This document shows, piece after piece, positions 8,190-16,353 of a stretch of 64,000 nt of DNA. The stretch comes from DATKJS01 sp050015275 (GTDB taxonomy: Bacteria; Acidobacteriota; Aminicenantia; Aminicenantales; Saccharicenantaceae), in the NCBI GenBank assembly GCA_050015275.1, contig JBEKBS010000012.1:62001-126000 (forward strand). Reading direction: 5' to 3'. How positions within the stretch are numbered: position 1 is the first letter of the stretch; every line of letters starts with the position of its first letter. A program made the position numbers and the translations under genes. The notes beneath the pieces are model-generated. The model searched no databases. It saw only the letters and a program-made list of their open reading frames with translations, and was not told where the DNA came from.

Positions 8190-9529
8190 TCGAGAAGTAC
8201 AGCGTCCTGGCCTCGGATTTCGAGAAGAACGCCCCTAAGGAGATGATGCTCCTGTCCATCATCTCCCAGAGCTTCTTCCAGCCGTTCTCCCTGGAAGACA
8301 ACCTCCTCGTCATCATGACCGCCCTGACCTCCGGCTCGGGGGTCGGTTTCAACAGGGCCATGCTCTTCCTCCGGGACGGAGACAGCCTCCGGGGCGAGAC
8401 CTGGCTGGGCCCGCGGACCTCCGAGGAGGCCGGCTACATTTGGGAGGTTCTCTCGACCCCGGGGATCGGCTACGTCGAGATCATCGAGCATAACCGGACC
8501 CTCGTCAGCAAGAACGAGGACACCCTCAGCCGCCGCATCAAGAATCTTGTTTTCACCATGGACGAGGAGACCTGCGCCTTGATCCCGGCCTGCGCGGCCT
8601 GCAACAAGGAGACCTACCTCGTCCGCGAGGCTTCGAAGGACCCGATGGTGGACAAGAAGTTCCTCGACCTCATCCAGGTCGACGAGTTCCTCTGCATCCC
8701 GCTCCTCGCCCGGGACGAGGTCTTCGGCGAGATCATCCTGGACAACGCCTTCACCCGCGTCCCCATCAGCCCGGGGGACATCAAGCTCGCTAGCCTCTGC
8801 GGCCTGATCGCCAGCAATTACATCTATTCGGCCACGCTCCACGAGCGGCTCCTCGACGCGGAAAAGATGGCCGCCATGGGCGAGATGGCGATGTTCGTCA
8901 CCCACCAGCTCAGGAACCCGCTGGTGACCATCGGCGGCTTCACCGACCAGCTCCTCCAGCCGGGCGTCTCCGACGACAAGAGGGAGCGGAACCTGAGGAT
9001 CATCCGGGACGAGATCCAGCGCTTGGAGAATATCGTCTATCAGATGGGCCACTTCCTCAAGGTCAGCCTGAAAGAACCCGTCTATTTCAGCGTCGGGCCG
9101 GCGATCGAATCCGTCCTCCGCAGCCCCGAGGTCCTGGCCAAAGGCCAGGGCTATGCCCTCAACGTCAAGATCGAGGAATGCCTGCCCCAGGTCCTCTGCG
9201 ACCCGACCTCATTCGGGGAGGTCCTGCGAAACCTCCTGGACAACGCGTTCGACGCGACGCCCCCTGGAGGGACGGTTTCCCTGAGGGCCTACCGGAAGAA
9301 CAAGGCATCGTTCGTCCTTTCGGTGAGGGACACGGGCCACGGCATCTCCAACCCCGACAAGGGCCAGCTCTTCAGGCCTTTCTTCACCACCAAGGAGAAA
9401 GGGATGGGGCTGGGTCTGTCGTTCATCAAGAGGGTCATGGATACCTGCGGCGGAAAAATCGAGGTCCAGAGCCGGGCCGGGAAAGGGGCCCTGTTCAAGC
9501 TGATCTTTCAAAGCCGTGAAAGGGAGTAA
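8186..9529 (+). CDS. Soluble GAF-domain sensor histidine kinase
   Basis: This 447-residue kinase has no membrane segment. Residues about 20-215 form a GAF-like sensor containing an unusual Cys cluster (C130, C136, C139, plus C170). The dimerisation/H-box follows (MFVTHQLRNPL, His240), then the ATPase domain with N-box LRNLLDNAFDATP, G1 box RDTGHGI and G2 box GMGLGLS. The start overlaps the glgC stop (ATGA), so it is probably translated from the same mRNA. A receiver-only regulator follows six bases later and is the likely partner. Placement inside a glycogen operon suggests sensing of energy or redox state, which is inference. The Cys cluster could bind a metal or an iron-sulfur cofactor. Confidence 0.9.
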   Translation: MIEKYSVLASDFEKNAPKEMMLLSIISQSFFQPFSLEDNLLVIMTALTSGSGVGFNRAMLFLRDGDSLRGETWLGPRTSEEAGYIWEVLSTPGIGYVEIIEHNRTLVSKNEDTLSRRIKNLVFTMDEETCALIPACAACNKETYLVREASKDPMVDKKFLDLIQVDEFLCIPLLARDEVFGEIILDNAFTRVPISPGDIKLASLCGLIASNYIYSATLHERLLDAEKMAAMGEMAMFVTHQLRNPLVTIGGFTDQLLQPGVSDDKRERNLRIIRDEIQRLENIVYQMGHFLKVSLKEPVYFSVGPAIESVLRSPEVLAKGQGYALNVKIEECLPQVLCDPTSFGEVLRNLLDNAFDATPPGGTVSLRAYRKNKASFVLSVRDTGHGISNPDKGQLFRPFFTTKEKGMGLGLSFIKRVMDTCGGKIEVQSRAGKGALFKLIFQSRERE

Positions 9530-9535
9530 TTCGCC

Positions 9536-9889
9536 ATGAAGAAGATCCTCGTCGTCGAAGATGAGAAGGCGCTCTGTCTCCTGTACGGGGAGGAGCTCGG
9601 CAAAGCCGGCTACGCCGTCACGACGGCCTACGACGCCGACGCCGCCCTGAGGGAGCTCAAGAAAACGACCTTTGACCTCATCATCACCGACATCCGGATG
9701 CCGGGGAAGAACGGGATCGAGCTCATCACCCAGATCATGGGGCTCCGCAAGGACATCCCCATCATCATCAACTCAGCCTACCAGAGCCACAAGGAGGATT
9801 TCATGACCTGGGCCGCCGACGCCTACGTCGTGAAATCGTCCTCGCTCGATGAACTCAAGCTCAAGATCAAGGAACTCATCGGTGAATAA
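9536..9889 (+). CDS. Receiver-only response regulator
   Basis: This 117-residue protein is a single CheY-like receiver domain. The acidic pair is VVEDE at residues 6-10, the phospho-acceptor is Asp52 in IITDIRMPGKNG, and the conserved Lys is in YVVKSSS. There is no DNA-binding or enzymatic output domain, so it probably acts by protein-protein contact or in a phosphorelay. It lies six bases after the GAF histidine kinase, its evident partner. Its stop shares one base with the galT start (TAATG). What it controls is unknown; the flanking glgC and galT genes make carbohydrate flux the first guess. Confidence 0.9.
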   Translation: MKKILVVEDEKALCLLYGEELGKAGYAVTTAYDADAALRELKKTTFDLIITDIRMPGKNGIELITQIMGLRKDIPIIINSAYQSHKEDFMTWAADAYVVKSSSLDELKLKIKELIGE

Positions 9890-10914
9890 TGTCTGAACTC
9901 AGAAAAGACCTGATCAGCGGACGCTGGGTCATCATCGCCACGGAGCGGAGCAAGCGACCGGACGATTTCCGGCCGGCCGGCGGCACGGCCCCGGTCGTGG
10001 AAGCCAGGGGGTTCTGCCCTTTTTGCGAGGGGAACGAGGGGAAGACGCCGCCCGAGGTCTTTGCCCTAAGACGAAGCGGGACCTTGCCTGACTCGCCGGG
10101 ATGGCGGGTCCGGGTCGTCCCCAACAAGTTCCCCGCCCTCAACCGCGGGACAACGCCTCCCAAGCACACCAAGGGCGTATTCGAATGGATGGAGGGCATC
10201 GGGGTCCACGAGGTCATCATCGAAAACCCCGACCACGACAAGGAGCTCGGCGACCTCCCTCCCGGGCATGTCCGGGACGTCCTCCAGGTCTTCCAGCAGA
10301 GGATCCGGTCCATCGAGGAGGACCTTCATTACCAGTACGTCCAACTGTTCAAGAACAAGGGAAAGGAGGCCGGCGCATCCCTCAGCCACCCGCATTCCCA
10401 GCTCGTGGCGACCCCCATCGTCCCGAAGCGGGTCAAGGAGGAGATCTACGGGGCCGAACGTCTGTTCCGAGGCCTCAAGGAATGCACCTTCTGCCGGATC
10501 ATCCGCGAGGAACAGGCCATGGGCGAGAGGCTCGTCTTTGAGAACCGGCACTTCGCCGTCATCGCGCCATTCGCCTCTCGTTTCCCTTTTGAAATGGCCA
10601 TCTTCCCGCTCCGCCATTCGCCGTCCTTCACCTCCCCACGGGGGGAGGAGCTGGAGGCGATGGCCGAGACCATTAAGACCGTCCTGACCAAGTTGAAGAC
10701 GACGCTCGGCGACCCACCCTACAACATGGTCCTTCACCAGGCGCCCAACCCGGCGCTCTCCCTCAAGAACTGGCCGGATATCGACCACAACTACCACTGG
10801 CACATCGAGATCTTCCCGATCCTGACGAAGGTGGCGGGTTTCGAGTGGGGGACGGGTTACTACATCAATCCGGTCCCGCCGGAAACGGCGGCGGGGTTCC
10901 TCAGAAAAGAATAG
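9889..10914 (+). CDS. galT: Galactose-1-phosphate uridylyltransferase
   Basis: This 341-residue HIT-superfamily enzyme exchanges UMP between UDP-glucose and galactose-1-phosphate, yielding glucose-1-phosphate that GlgC can use. The N-terminus RKDLISGRWVIIATER is typical. A CPFCEGNE pair and a CTFCRII pair are likely zinc ligands. The catalytic HPH triad is in SLSHPHSQLVATPIVP, and DHNYHWHIEIFP is near the C-terminus. The start overlaps the upstream regulator stop by one base. It is the last gene of the plus-strand glycogen operon and faces glgA. Archaeal-type ADP-glucose-phosphate adenylyltransferase relatives are the main alternative. Confidence 0.88.
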   Translation: MSELRKDLISGRWVIIATERSKRPDDFRPAGGTAPVVEARGFCPFCEGNEGKTPPEVFALRRSGTLPDSPGWRVRVVPNKFPALNRGTTPPKHTKGVFEWMEGIGVHEVIIENPDHDKELGDLPPGHVRDVLQVFQQRIRSIEEDLHYQYVQLFKNKGKEAGASLSHPHSQLVATPIVPKRVKEEIYGAERLFRGLKECTFCRIIREEQAMGERLVFENRHFAVIAPFASRFPFEMAIFPLRHSPSFTSPRGEELEAMAETIKTVLTKLKTTLGDPPYNMVLHQAPNPALSLKNWPDIDHNYHWHIEIFPILTKVAGFEWGTGYYINPVPPETAAGFLRKE

Positions 10915-10940
10915 GGACTGTCCTCGGAGGGGCTGTCCCT
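10913..10940 (+). terminator. Stem-loop between convergent galT and glgA
   Basis: AGGGAC (10913-10918) pairs with GTCCCT (10935-10940), with a further inner CCTC/GGGG pairing. A short T stretch follows on the plus strand. It overlaps the galT stop. The U-tract is short, so the call as intrinsic terminator is tentative. Confidence 0.45.
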
Positions 10941-10979
10941 TTGAGCGGGCTCGCCAGCGAACCCGTGACGGCCCCACCC

Positions 10980-12428
10980 CTAAGAGAGTCCCTTGATCTT
11001 TCTGTAGAGCCCGAGATACTCTGCGGCCGATCTCGTCCACGAGAAATCGGAGGCCATGGCGTTCCGGATGAGGGCCCCCCAGAGGTCCGTCCGGGAATAC
11101 GTGTCGAGCGCTCGGCGGAGAGAGAGCAAGAGCGCCTCGACCGACGCGGCCTCGAACTTGAATCCGTTCCCCTCGGCCGAGCCCGGCTCGAACTCCTGGA
11201 TAGTGTCGTCGAGCCCGCCCGTGGCCCGGACGACCGGGACGGTCCCGTACTTGAGGGCGTACATCTGGGTCAGGCCGCACGGCTCATAGCGTGAGGGGAT
11301 CAGGAAGATGTCGCTCCCGGCATAGATCGTGTGGGCCGCCTTCTCGTCAAAGGCGATCATCAGGCCGAGGCGGCGGGGGTGTTTTTTCTTGGCATTCTTC
11401 AGGAAGTCCTGGATCTTCTGGTCGCCGGTCCCGAGGATGACGACCGTGACGCCCAGACGGAAGACCTCGTCGAGGGCGTCGCAGACAATGTCGACGCCCT
11501 TCTGCCCGGCCAGGCGTGTGACCATCCCTGCGACCGGGGAACCGCCAGCGTTTCCTAGCCCAAACATCTCGAGCAAGCCCGCTTTCGAGCGGGCCTTTCC
11601 GGAAAGGTCGCCGGGGGAGAAGCGGGCCGGGATCAGCCGGTCCGTCGCGGGGTCCCAGTCGCTGTAATCGACGCCGTTCAGGATGCCTGAGAGGGCTTGG
11701 GAGCGCCATCGCAGGAGCCCGTCCAGGCCGCAGCCGAACTCCGGCGTCTGGATCTCGCGGCTGTAGCGGGGGCTCACGGTATTCACGGCCGTCGCATAGA
11801 GGATGCCGGCTTTCATGTAGTTGACCTTGCCGAAGAACTCGAGGTCATTCATGTTGAAAAGCCGCCCGGGAAGGCCGACCGCCGCCAGGACCTTTTCCTC
11901 GAAAAGACCCTGGTAGGCAAGGTTGTGGACCGTGAAGAGGGACCGGGTGTCCTTGAAGAACGGGTCGTCGCCGTGGACGTACTTCAGGTACGCGAAGGCG
12001 GAGGCCGCCTGCCAATCATGGCCGTGGATGACGTCGGGGGAGACGCCCAGGGCTCTCATCGATTCGAGCGAGGCCCGGGCGAAAAAGGCGAAGCGCTCGC
12101 CGTTGTCGGGATAATCGCCCGCCGGGGTCCCGTAAAGGCAGTCCCGGTCGAAATATTCATCCCGGACGATGAAATACACGGAGAACCCGTCCGCCCGATG
12201 CTCGAGGACGGAAAAGCCGGCCCTGGCCCCGGCCCAATCCAGGGAGAGATCTTCGACGACGTTCCGCAGAGGGAGGCCCTTTTTCCGCACTTCCCGGTAA
12301 AAAGGCATGAAAACCCGGACGTCTGCCCCGAGCCGGGCCAGGAACTTCGGCAGGGCGCCGGCCACGTCGGCCAAGCCGCCCGTCTTGGCGTAGGGGATGG
12401 CTTCTGAGGCAAGGAATGCTATTTTCAT
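10980..12428 (-). CDS. glgA: Glycogen synthase (ADP-glucose)
   Basis: This 482-residue GT5 glycosyltransferase extends alpha-1,4-glucan from ADP-glucose. The N-terminal KTGGLADVAGALP motif binds the nucleotide sugar. HGHDWQAA, NGVDYSDWDP and the C-terminal PSRYEPCGLTQMYALKYGT region are all typical of GlgA. Length matches the family (about 480). It is convergent with the GH57-glgC-galT operon and so completes a glycogen pathway from glucose-1-phosphate. A TAGAAT -10 element (12438-12443) ends only nine bases before the ATG, and no Shine-Dalgarno is seen. The transcript may therefore be leaderless. Confidence 0.95.
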   Translation of the reverse strand: MKIAFLASEAIPYAKTGGLADVAGALPKFLARLGADVRVFMPFYREVRKKGLPLRNVVEDLSLDWAGARAGFSVLEHRADGFSVYFIVRDEYFDRDCLYGTPAGDYPDNGERFAFFARASLESMRALGVSPDVIHGHDWQAASAFAYLKYVHGDDPFFKDTRSLFTVHNLAYQGLFEEKVLAAVGLPGRLFNMNDLEFFGKVNYMKAGILYATAVNTVSPRYSREIQTPEFGCGLDGLLRWRSQALSGILNGVDYSDWDPATDRLIPARFSPGDLSGKARSKAGLLEMFGLGNAGGSPVAGMVTRLAGQKGVDIVCDALDEVFRLGVTVVILGTGDQKIQDFLKNAKKKHPRRLGLMIAFDEKAAHTIYAGSDIFLIPSRYEPCGLTQMYALKYGTVPVVRATGGLDDTIQEFEPGSAEGNGFKFEAASVEALLLSLRRALDTYSRTDLWGALIRNAMASDFSWTRSAAEYLGLYRKIKGLS

Positions 12429-12437
12429 GATTCGGTT

Positions 12438-12443
12438 ATTCTA
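12438..12443 (-). promoter_or_regulatory. glgA -10 element close to the start codon
   Basis: TAGAAT on the minus strand (5 of 6 matches) lies nine bases upstream of the glgA ATG. The -35 region (about 12461-12466) matches poorly. The implied start site is within about 3 bases of the ATG. Confidence 0.4.
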
Positions 12444-12469
12444 GCACAATCCGGCCCTTTCAGGGAGGC

Positions 12470-12498
12470 TTGTGAATCATCCCAGCTTGGAATAAGAT
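12470..12498 (+). promoter_or_regulatory. Candidate promoter for the Nudix gene
   Basis: TTGTGA (12470-12475), a 17-base spacer and TAAGAT (12493-12498) precede ATG 12517 by 18 bases. Each box matches consensus at 4 of 6 positions. Confidence 0.4.
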
Positions 12499-12516
12499 GG
12501 GGCCGAGAAAGATCCG

Positions 12517-12963
12517 ATGAAAAAAAAGACGGGAACGGAGGGCCTTCCCAAGGTCGTGGCCGCGATCATCGAGCGGGACGGGAAGGTCCTCGTCGCCCGC
12601 CGCCGGAAAGGCATCCGCTTCAGCGGCCTTTGGGAGTTCCCGGGCGGCAAGCTCAAGGACGGCGAGGACCCCGAGACCGGGCTCGAACGCGAGCTGGCCG
12701 AAGAGCTCGGCATTCAAGCGCGGGTCGAGACGTTCTTTTGCTTCGTCCCGTACCGTGCTCCATTCCTGTCGATCGAGCTCTTGGCGTACAGGGTGGCCCA
12801 TGTCTCGGGAGAGCTCATCCCAATCGACCACGATGAGATCCGCTGGGTGGAGCCGGCCGGGCTGGATGAATCGGCCTTCACGGAGCCCGACCGGCCCGTG
12901 GTCCGGTTGCTCAAGGCGGGCGATACGACTCAGGGTCTGGGGGGCCCGGGCCCCGGCCGATGA
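12517..12963 (+). CDS. Nudix hydrolase, MutT-like (8-oxo-dGTP diphosphatase family)
   Basis: This 148-residue protein is predicted to hydrolyse a nucleoside diphosphate-linked substrate, plausibly oxidised dGTP, to protect DNA. The Nudix box is complete from GGKLKDGED through RELAEELGI, with all catalytic glutamates. PKVVAAIIERDGKVLVARR is the typical MutT-like first strand, and WEFPGG precedes the box. Length (about 130-150) fits MutT. The stop overlaps the upstream edge of the rlmI open frame. Other Nudix substrates cannot be excluded. Confidence 0.85.
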   Translation: MKKKTGTEGLPKVVAAIIERDGKVLVARRRKGIRFSGLWEFPGGKLKDGEDPETGLERELAEELGIQARVETFFCFVPYRAPFLSIELLAYRVAHVSGELIPIDHDEIRWVEPAGLDESAFTEPDRPVVRLLKAGDTTQGLGGPGPGR

Positions 12964-12986
12964 GAGCGGCCTGTCAAGGAGCCCTC

Positions 12987-14153
12987 ATGGATAGCGTCAT
13001 TCTCAAACCGGGGAAGGACAAGGCCGTCCGGAACCGGCACCATTGGATCTTCTCCGGCGCGGTCCGGTCGATGCCGGATTTCGACAATGGGAGCATCCTC
13101 CCGGTCAGGAGCGCCGACGGTGACCTCCTCGGCCACGCCTATTTCAACCGGGACTCGTCGATCACCGGGCGGATGGTCAGCTTCGGAAAATCGGCCCCCG
13201 AGGACGCCATCCGGCAGAGCCTCGAGCAGGCCGTCCGCCTCCGCCGCAGGTTCTTCGACCCGGCCGTGACCAACGCCTTCCGCCTGATCAACGCCGAGGG
13301 CGATCTCGTGCCCGGGTTGGTCGCCGACCTCTACGGGGACGTCCTCGTCCTCCAGGTCGCGACGCTCGGTATGGAAAAGCTCAAGGCCTTCGTCCTCGAT
13401 ATCCTCGTCTCCTCCCTCAAGCCCCGGAGCGTCTGCGAGAGGTCGGACCTCCCGGCGCGGCGGGAAGAGGGTTTGAATGATCTCGAAGGGACGATTTTCG
13501 GCGAGTCCGTGGAGAGGGTCCGGATCCTCGAGGAGGGCCTCCCGTTCGAAATCAGCCTGGTCCGGTCCCAGAAAACGGGGTTCTACCTCGATCAGCGGGA
13601 GATGCGGAAGCTCGTCAGGGCCTTCGCCCGCGGCCGCCACATCCTCAACGCCTTCGCCTACACCGGGGCTTTTTCGGTCTACGCCCTCAAGGGAGGGGCG
13701 GTCCGGGCCGACTCCGTGGACTCTTCCGAAGGCGCCCTGGCCCTGGCCCAGGAGAATTTCGAGCTTAACGCCCTGCCGGCGGATTCCGGCGTCTTCTTCA
13801 CAGCCGACGTCTTCGAGTTTTTGCGGGAGCCCGGACTCGCCTACGACTTCATCATCCTCGACCCACCCGCCTTCGCCAAGAAGAAAACGGACGTCGTCCA
13901 GGCCTGCCGCGGCTACAAGGACATCAACCGTCTGGCCATCCAGAAGGTCAAGGCGCAGGGCCTGGTCCTGACCTTTTCCTGCTCCCATTTCGTGGACGAG
14001 AAGCTCTTCCAACAGGTCGTTTTCCAGGCCGCGCAGGAAGCCGGCCGGCGGGTCAAGATCCTCCAACGCCACCGCCAGGCCGTCGATCATCCCGTCAATA
14101 TCTTCCACCCGGAAACCGAGTACCTCAAAGGCCTCCTGCTCTACGTCGACTGA
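12987..14153 (+). CDS. rlmI: 23S rRNA (cytosine-C5) methyltransferase, RlmI-like
   Basis: This 388-residue SAM-dependent enzyme is predicted to methylate a cytosine of 23S rRNA (m5C1962 in E. coli). An N-terminal PUA domain (KPGKDKAVRNRHHWIFSGAV) precedes the RlmI central domain. A Rossmann fold follows, with NAFAYTGAFSVYALKGG (SAM loop), DPPAFAKKK (motif IV) and the catalytic Cys in TFSCSHFVDE. Start ATG 12987 is preferred to 12960 because AAGGAG (12976-12981) sits just upstream; this also removes the overlap with the Nudix gene. Confidence 0.9.
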   Translation: MDSVILKPGKDKAVRNRHHWIFSGAVRSMPDFDNGSILPVRSADGDLLGHAYFNRDSSITGRMVSFGKSAPEDAIRQSLEQAVRLRRRFFDPAVTNAFRLINAEGDLVPGLVADLYGDVLVLQVATLGMEKLKAFVLDILVSSLKPRSVCERSDLPARREEGLNDLEGTIFGESVERVRILEEGLPFEISLVRSQKTGFYLDQREMRKLVRAFARGRHILNAFAYTGAFSVYALKGGAVRADSVDSSEGALALAQENFELNALPADSGVFFTADVFEFLREPGLAYDFIILDPPAFAKKKTDVVQACRGYKDINRLAIQKVKAQGLVLTFSCSHFVDEKLFQQVVFQAAQEAGRRVKILQRHRQAVDHPVNIFHPETEYLKGLLLYVD

Positions 14154-14223
14154 GCGCAAGGTGCCGAGGATAGCCTTTTGGAAGCGATTATTAATTGAGA
14201 TGCGGACGCAGGGGGGATGTCCC

Positions 14224-14371
14224 GGAGATAACGCTAAGCACGACGCGGGCACGGTCCCTCGTCCCTTGGACGAGGGGTGCGGAACGATCACAGCGTGGGA
14301 TTCCTCGCTGGGGAATCCCACGCTTTCGAAGGGACCTCCCCGAGTCCGCGACCTGGAGATAAGGTGCTTAG
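14224..14371. repeat. Structured intergenic element with two hairpins and closing stem
   Basis: In the convergent gap between rlmI and the hydrolase gene, CTAAGCAC (14234-14241) can pair with GTGCTTAG (14364-14371), and CGCGG (14244-14248) with CCGCG (14346-14350). These enclose a perfect 9-bp hairpin (14256-14276, 3-nt loop) and a perfect 13-bp hairpin (14292-14324, 7-nt loop). GGAGATAA occurs as a direct repeat at 14224-14231 and 14355-14362. It may be a bidirectional terminator, a miniature mobile or REP-like repeat, or a structured RNA. Only one copy was noticed in the window. Confidence 0.5.
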
Positions 14372-15732
14372 TGCTTGAGGATCCAGGCCGCGATGTCCCC
14401 GATGACGTAGGGCGCGACACTGCCGTGGACCTGAATGTATTCATTCGGCGTCGGCAGGCCCTGGCCCTCGAAGAAGAGGTGGTTGAGCTTGGGGTAGAGG
14501 TGGAGCTCGACATCCTCACGCGAACCCAGGGCGGTCTTCCAGTTCTCGAAATCCTCGGTTGTCACCTGGTAATCGCGGCTGCCTTGCAGGACGAGCATGG
14601 GCTTGGCCACCGACTTGGCCAGTTCGGGAGGATTGTAGCCGCGGAGGTCAAGCCAGTAGGCCGGCATGACCCCCAGGATCTTGACGGTCGAACCCTTGTC
14701 GGCGGGGACAAGGGCCTTGAGCCTGCCGACATCCGCCCTGAGGCCTTCGAGCCTTTTCCTGGTCTCCTCTGAGGTATCACCCCCGGACAGATACAGCATC
14801 TGGCGGAGGATCGTGTCGTCGAGAGGCCGGGTCAGGCCGGCCAGGCTGATGAATCCCGCAAGGCCCAGAGGTTTTGCGGCGAGGGCGATCCTGGGCATGA
14901 GGAAACCGCCCAGGCTATGACCTAAAATGAAGACCTTCGCCTTGTCGATCTTTACCGTCGCTTGGAGCAGGGCCGCAGCGGCCAAGGCGTCGTCGATCGT
15001 CTCCTCCTTGACCGTCAGCCCCGCCTCGAACTTCGGGTCGGCGACGATCCTGGCCCCGTAAACCTTGGTGCGCTTGTCGTAGCGGAGGACGGCGATGCCG
15101 CGCGTGGCGAGGCCCCAGGCCAGGTCCTTGAAGGGCTTGTTCGGGCCGAGCGACTCGTCCCTGTCGTTGGGACCCGACCCGTGGACAAGGACCAGCCCGG
15201 GGAACGGGCCGTCCCCCTTGGGCATGGTGAGCGTGCCCGGAAGCTGCCATTCGCCGGAGCCGACAGTGACGTCTTTTTCATCGAATCTGGCCGCGTCGGC
15301 ATAGGCCGGCGGCTCGTACTTGGCGGGGGGGAGGGACGGCACGAACTGGAACCCCGCGATCTTGCCGGCCTTGTCGAAAACGACCCTGGCGTCCAGGGTC
15401 GCCTTTTCGAACTCGCAGGTGACGAGCACGATCTCGTAGCCCCCGAGCTTGTCGCGCCGGGCTCCCGTCCGTTTCCGGAACGCGCCCACCTGCTTCGGGA
15501 ATTGCTCTTTCCAGAACACTGCCAGCTTCTCAGGACCCGAGACCTTGAGCATGGTCTCATCAAAATCTCGGACGGCCAGGTTGAAATCGCCCTTTTCGAG
15601 AGCCGCCAGGAATTCGCGGGCCTTGACGCTCAGCTCGTCTTCCGCTTGGACGGGAGGTCGGGCCTTGAGGAAGGGAGTCCCCATCGCCAAGAACCACAAT
15701 CCCAAGATGGTCAGGAACCAGTTTTTTACCAT
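14368..15732 (-). CDS. Secreted alpha/beta hydrolase with N-terminal DUF3887-like domain
   Basis: This 454-residue protein has a signal peptide (WFLTILGLWFLAMG) and a DUF3887-like accumulation domain at about residues 30-130. A serine hydrolase of the dienelactone/prolyl-peptidase-like fold follows. The oxyanion region VLVHGSGPNDRDE, the nucleophile Ser in LGHSLGGFLMP, the Asp in LQGSRDYQV and the His in LNHLFF complete a triad. The substrate is unknown; family members are esterases or peptidases of the cell envelope. The stop codon overlaps the 3' arm of the structured element downstream. It is divergent from the membrane-protein operon starting at 15885. Confidence 0.85.
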   Translation of the reverse strand: MVKNWFLTILGLWFLAMGTPFLKARPPVQAEDELSVKAREFLAALEKGDFNLAVRDFDETMLKVSGPEKLAVFWKEQFPKQVGAFRKRTGARRDKLGGYEIVLVTCEFEKATLDARVVFDKAGKIAGFQFVPSLPPAKYEPPAYADAARFDEKDVTVGSGEWQLPGTLTMPKGDGPFPGLVLVHGSGPNDRDESLGPNKPFKDLAWGLATRGIAVLRYDKRTKVYGARIVADPKFEAGLTVKEETIDDALAAAALLQATVKIDKAKVFILGHSLGGFLMPRIALAAKPLGLAGFISLAGLTRPLDDTILRQMLYLSGGDTSEETRKRLEGLRADVGRLKALVPADKGSTVKILGVMPAYWLDLRGYNPPELAKSVAKPMLVLQGSRDYQVTTEDFENWKTALGSREDVELHLYPKLNHLFFEGQGLPTPNEYIQVHGSVAPYVIGDIAAWILKH

Positions 15733-15803
15733 GATATGACCTCACACGCGGCCTTCGGACATGCGCCGCCGGCCAGTATAATCCAATCCCCGCCGGGAGA
15801 CAA

Positions 15804-15832
15804 TTGCGCGGCCCCCTGGAAATACATATAAT
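15804..15832 (+). promoter_or_regulatory. Candidate promoter of the 15885-20788 operon
   Basis: TTGCGC (15804-15809), a 17-base spacer and a perfect TATAAT (15827-15832) lie 52 bases upstream of ATG 15885. A TATACT on the minus strand near 15775-15780 may serve the divergent hydrolase gene. Confidence 0.45.
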
Positions 15833-15884
15833 CGTTCTCTTCGAGGTCGGCCCGCGGCCGGCCACTCCGTGGAAGGAGGCTGTC

Positions 15885-16334
15885 ATGGACTTCGAGGACG
15901 AGCTCCGGCGGCACCTCAGAACCGTTTCTTTGATCAGCGTTTCTATCGGCGCGAGCCTCCTCCTTGACTTCGGCCTCGAGGAGTTCATCAGGGCCCGTTT
16001 CAAGCCCTTCTACGGGTTTGCCGGGATCGCCCACCTTCAGCCGCTCCGCTACGGCTTTTTCGGCCTGGCCGCCGCGGCCCTGGCCCTCATCCTGGTGCTC
16101 CGCCATGCCCTCCTGAAAAGGCCCCGCGGGGACGACAGGAAAACCGCCCTCCACAGGCTCGAGCGGGCCACCGTCTTGACCCTCGTCCTGGCGCAGGTCC
16201 CGGCCCTCCTCGGCCTTGTCCTCTTCCTCCTTGGCGGGCTCAATACCGATTTTTACATCCTCCTTTCCGCGTCCATTCTCCTGGTCATCATGTTCTTTCC
16301 GCGCCGCTCGGGCTGGGAAGAGTGGCTGTCTTGA
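15885..16334 (+). CDS. Hypothetical membrane protein (149 aa)
   Basis: I do not recognise this family. The protein has about four hydrophobic segments: SLISVSIGASLLLDFGL, YGFFGLAAAALALILVL, VLTLVLAQVPALLGLVLFLL and DFYILLSASILLVIMFF. A cytoplasmic basic-acidic loop lies between the second and third. ATG 15885 has a strong GGAAGGAGG six bases upstream, which decides the start over 15804. It is the first gene of a plus-strand run with an M1 peptidase 19 bases downstream. Confidence 0.7.
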   Translation: MDFEDELRRHLRTVSLISVSIGASLLLDFGLEEFIRARFKPFYGFAGIAHLQPLRYGFFGLAAAALALILVLRHALLKRPRGDDRKTALHRLERATVLTLVLAQVPALLGLVLFLLGGLNTDFYILLSASILLVIMFFPRRSGWEEWLS

Positions 16335-16353
16335 CCCCTGTCGGAGGTGGTTC

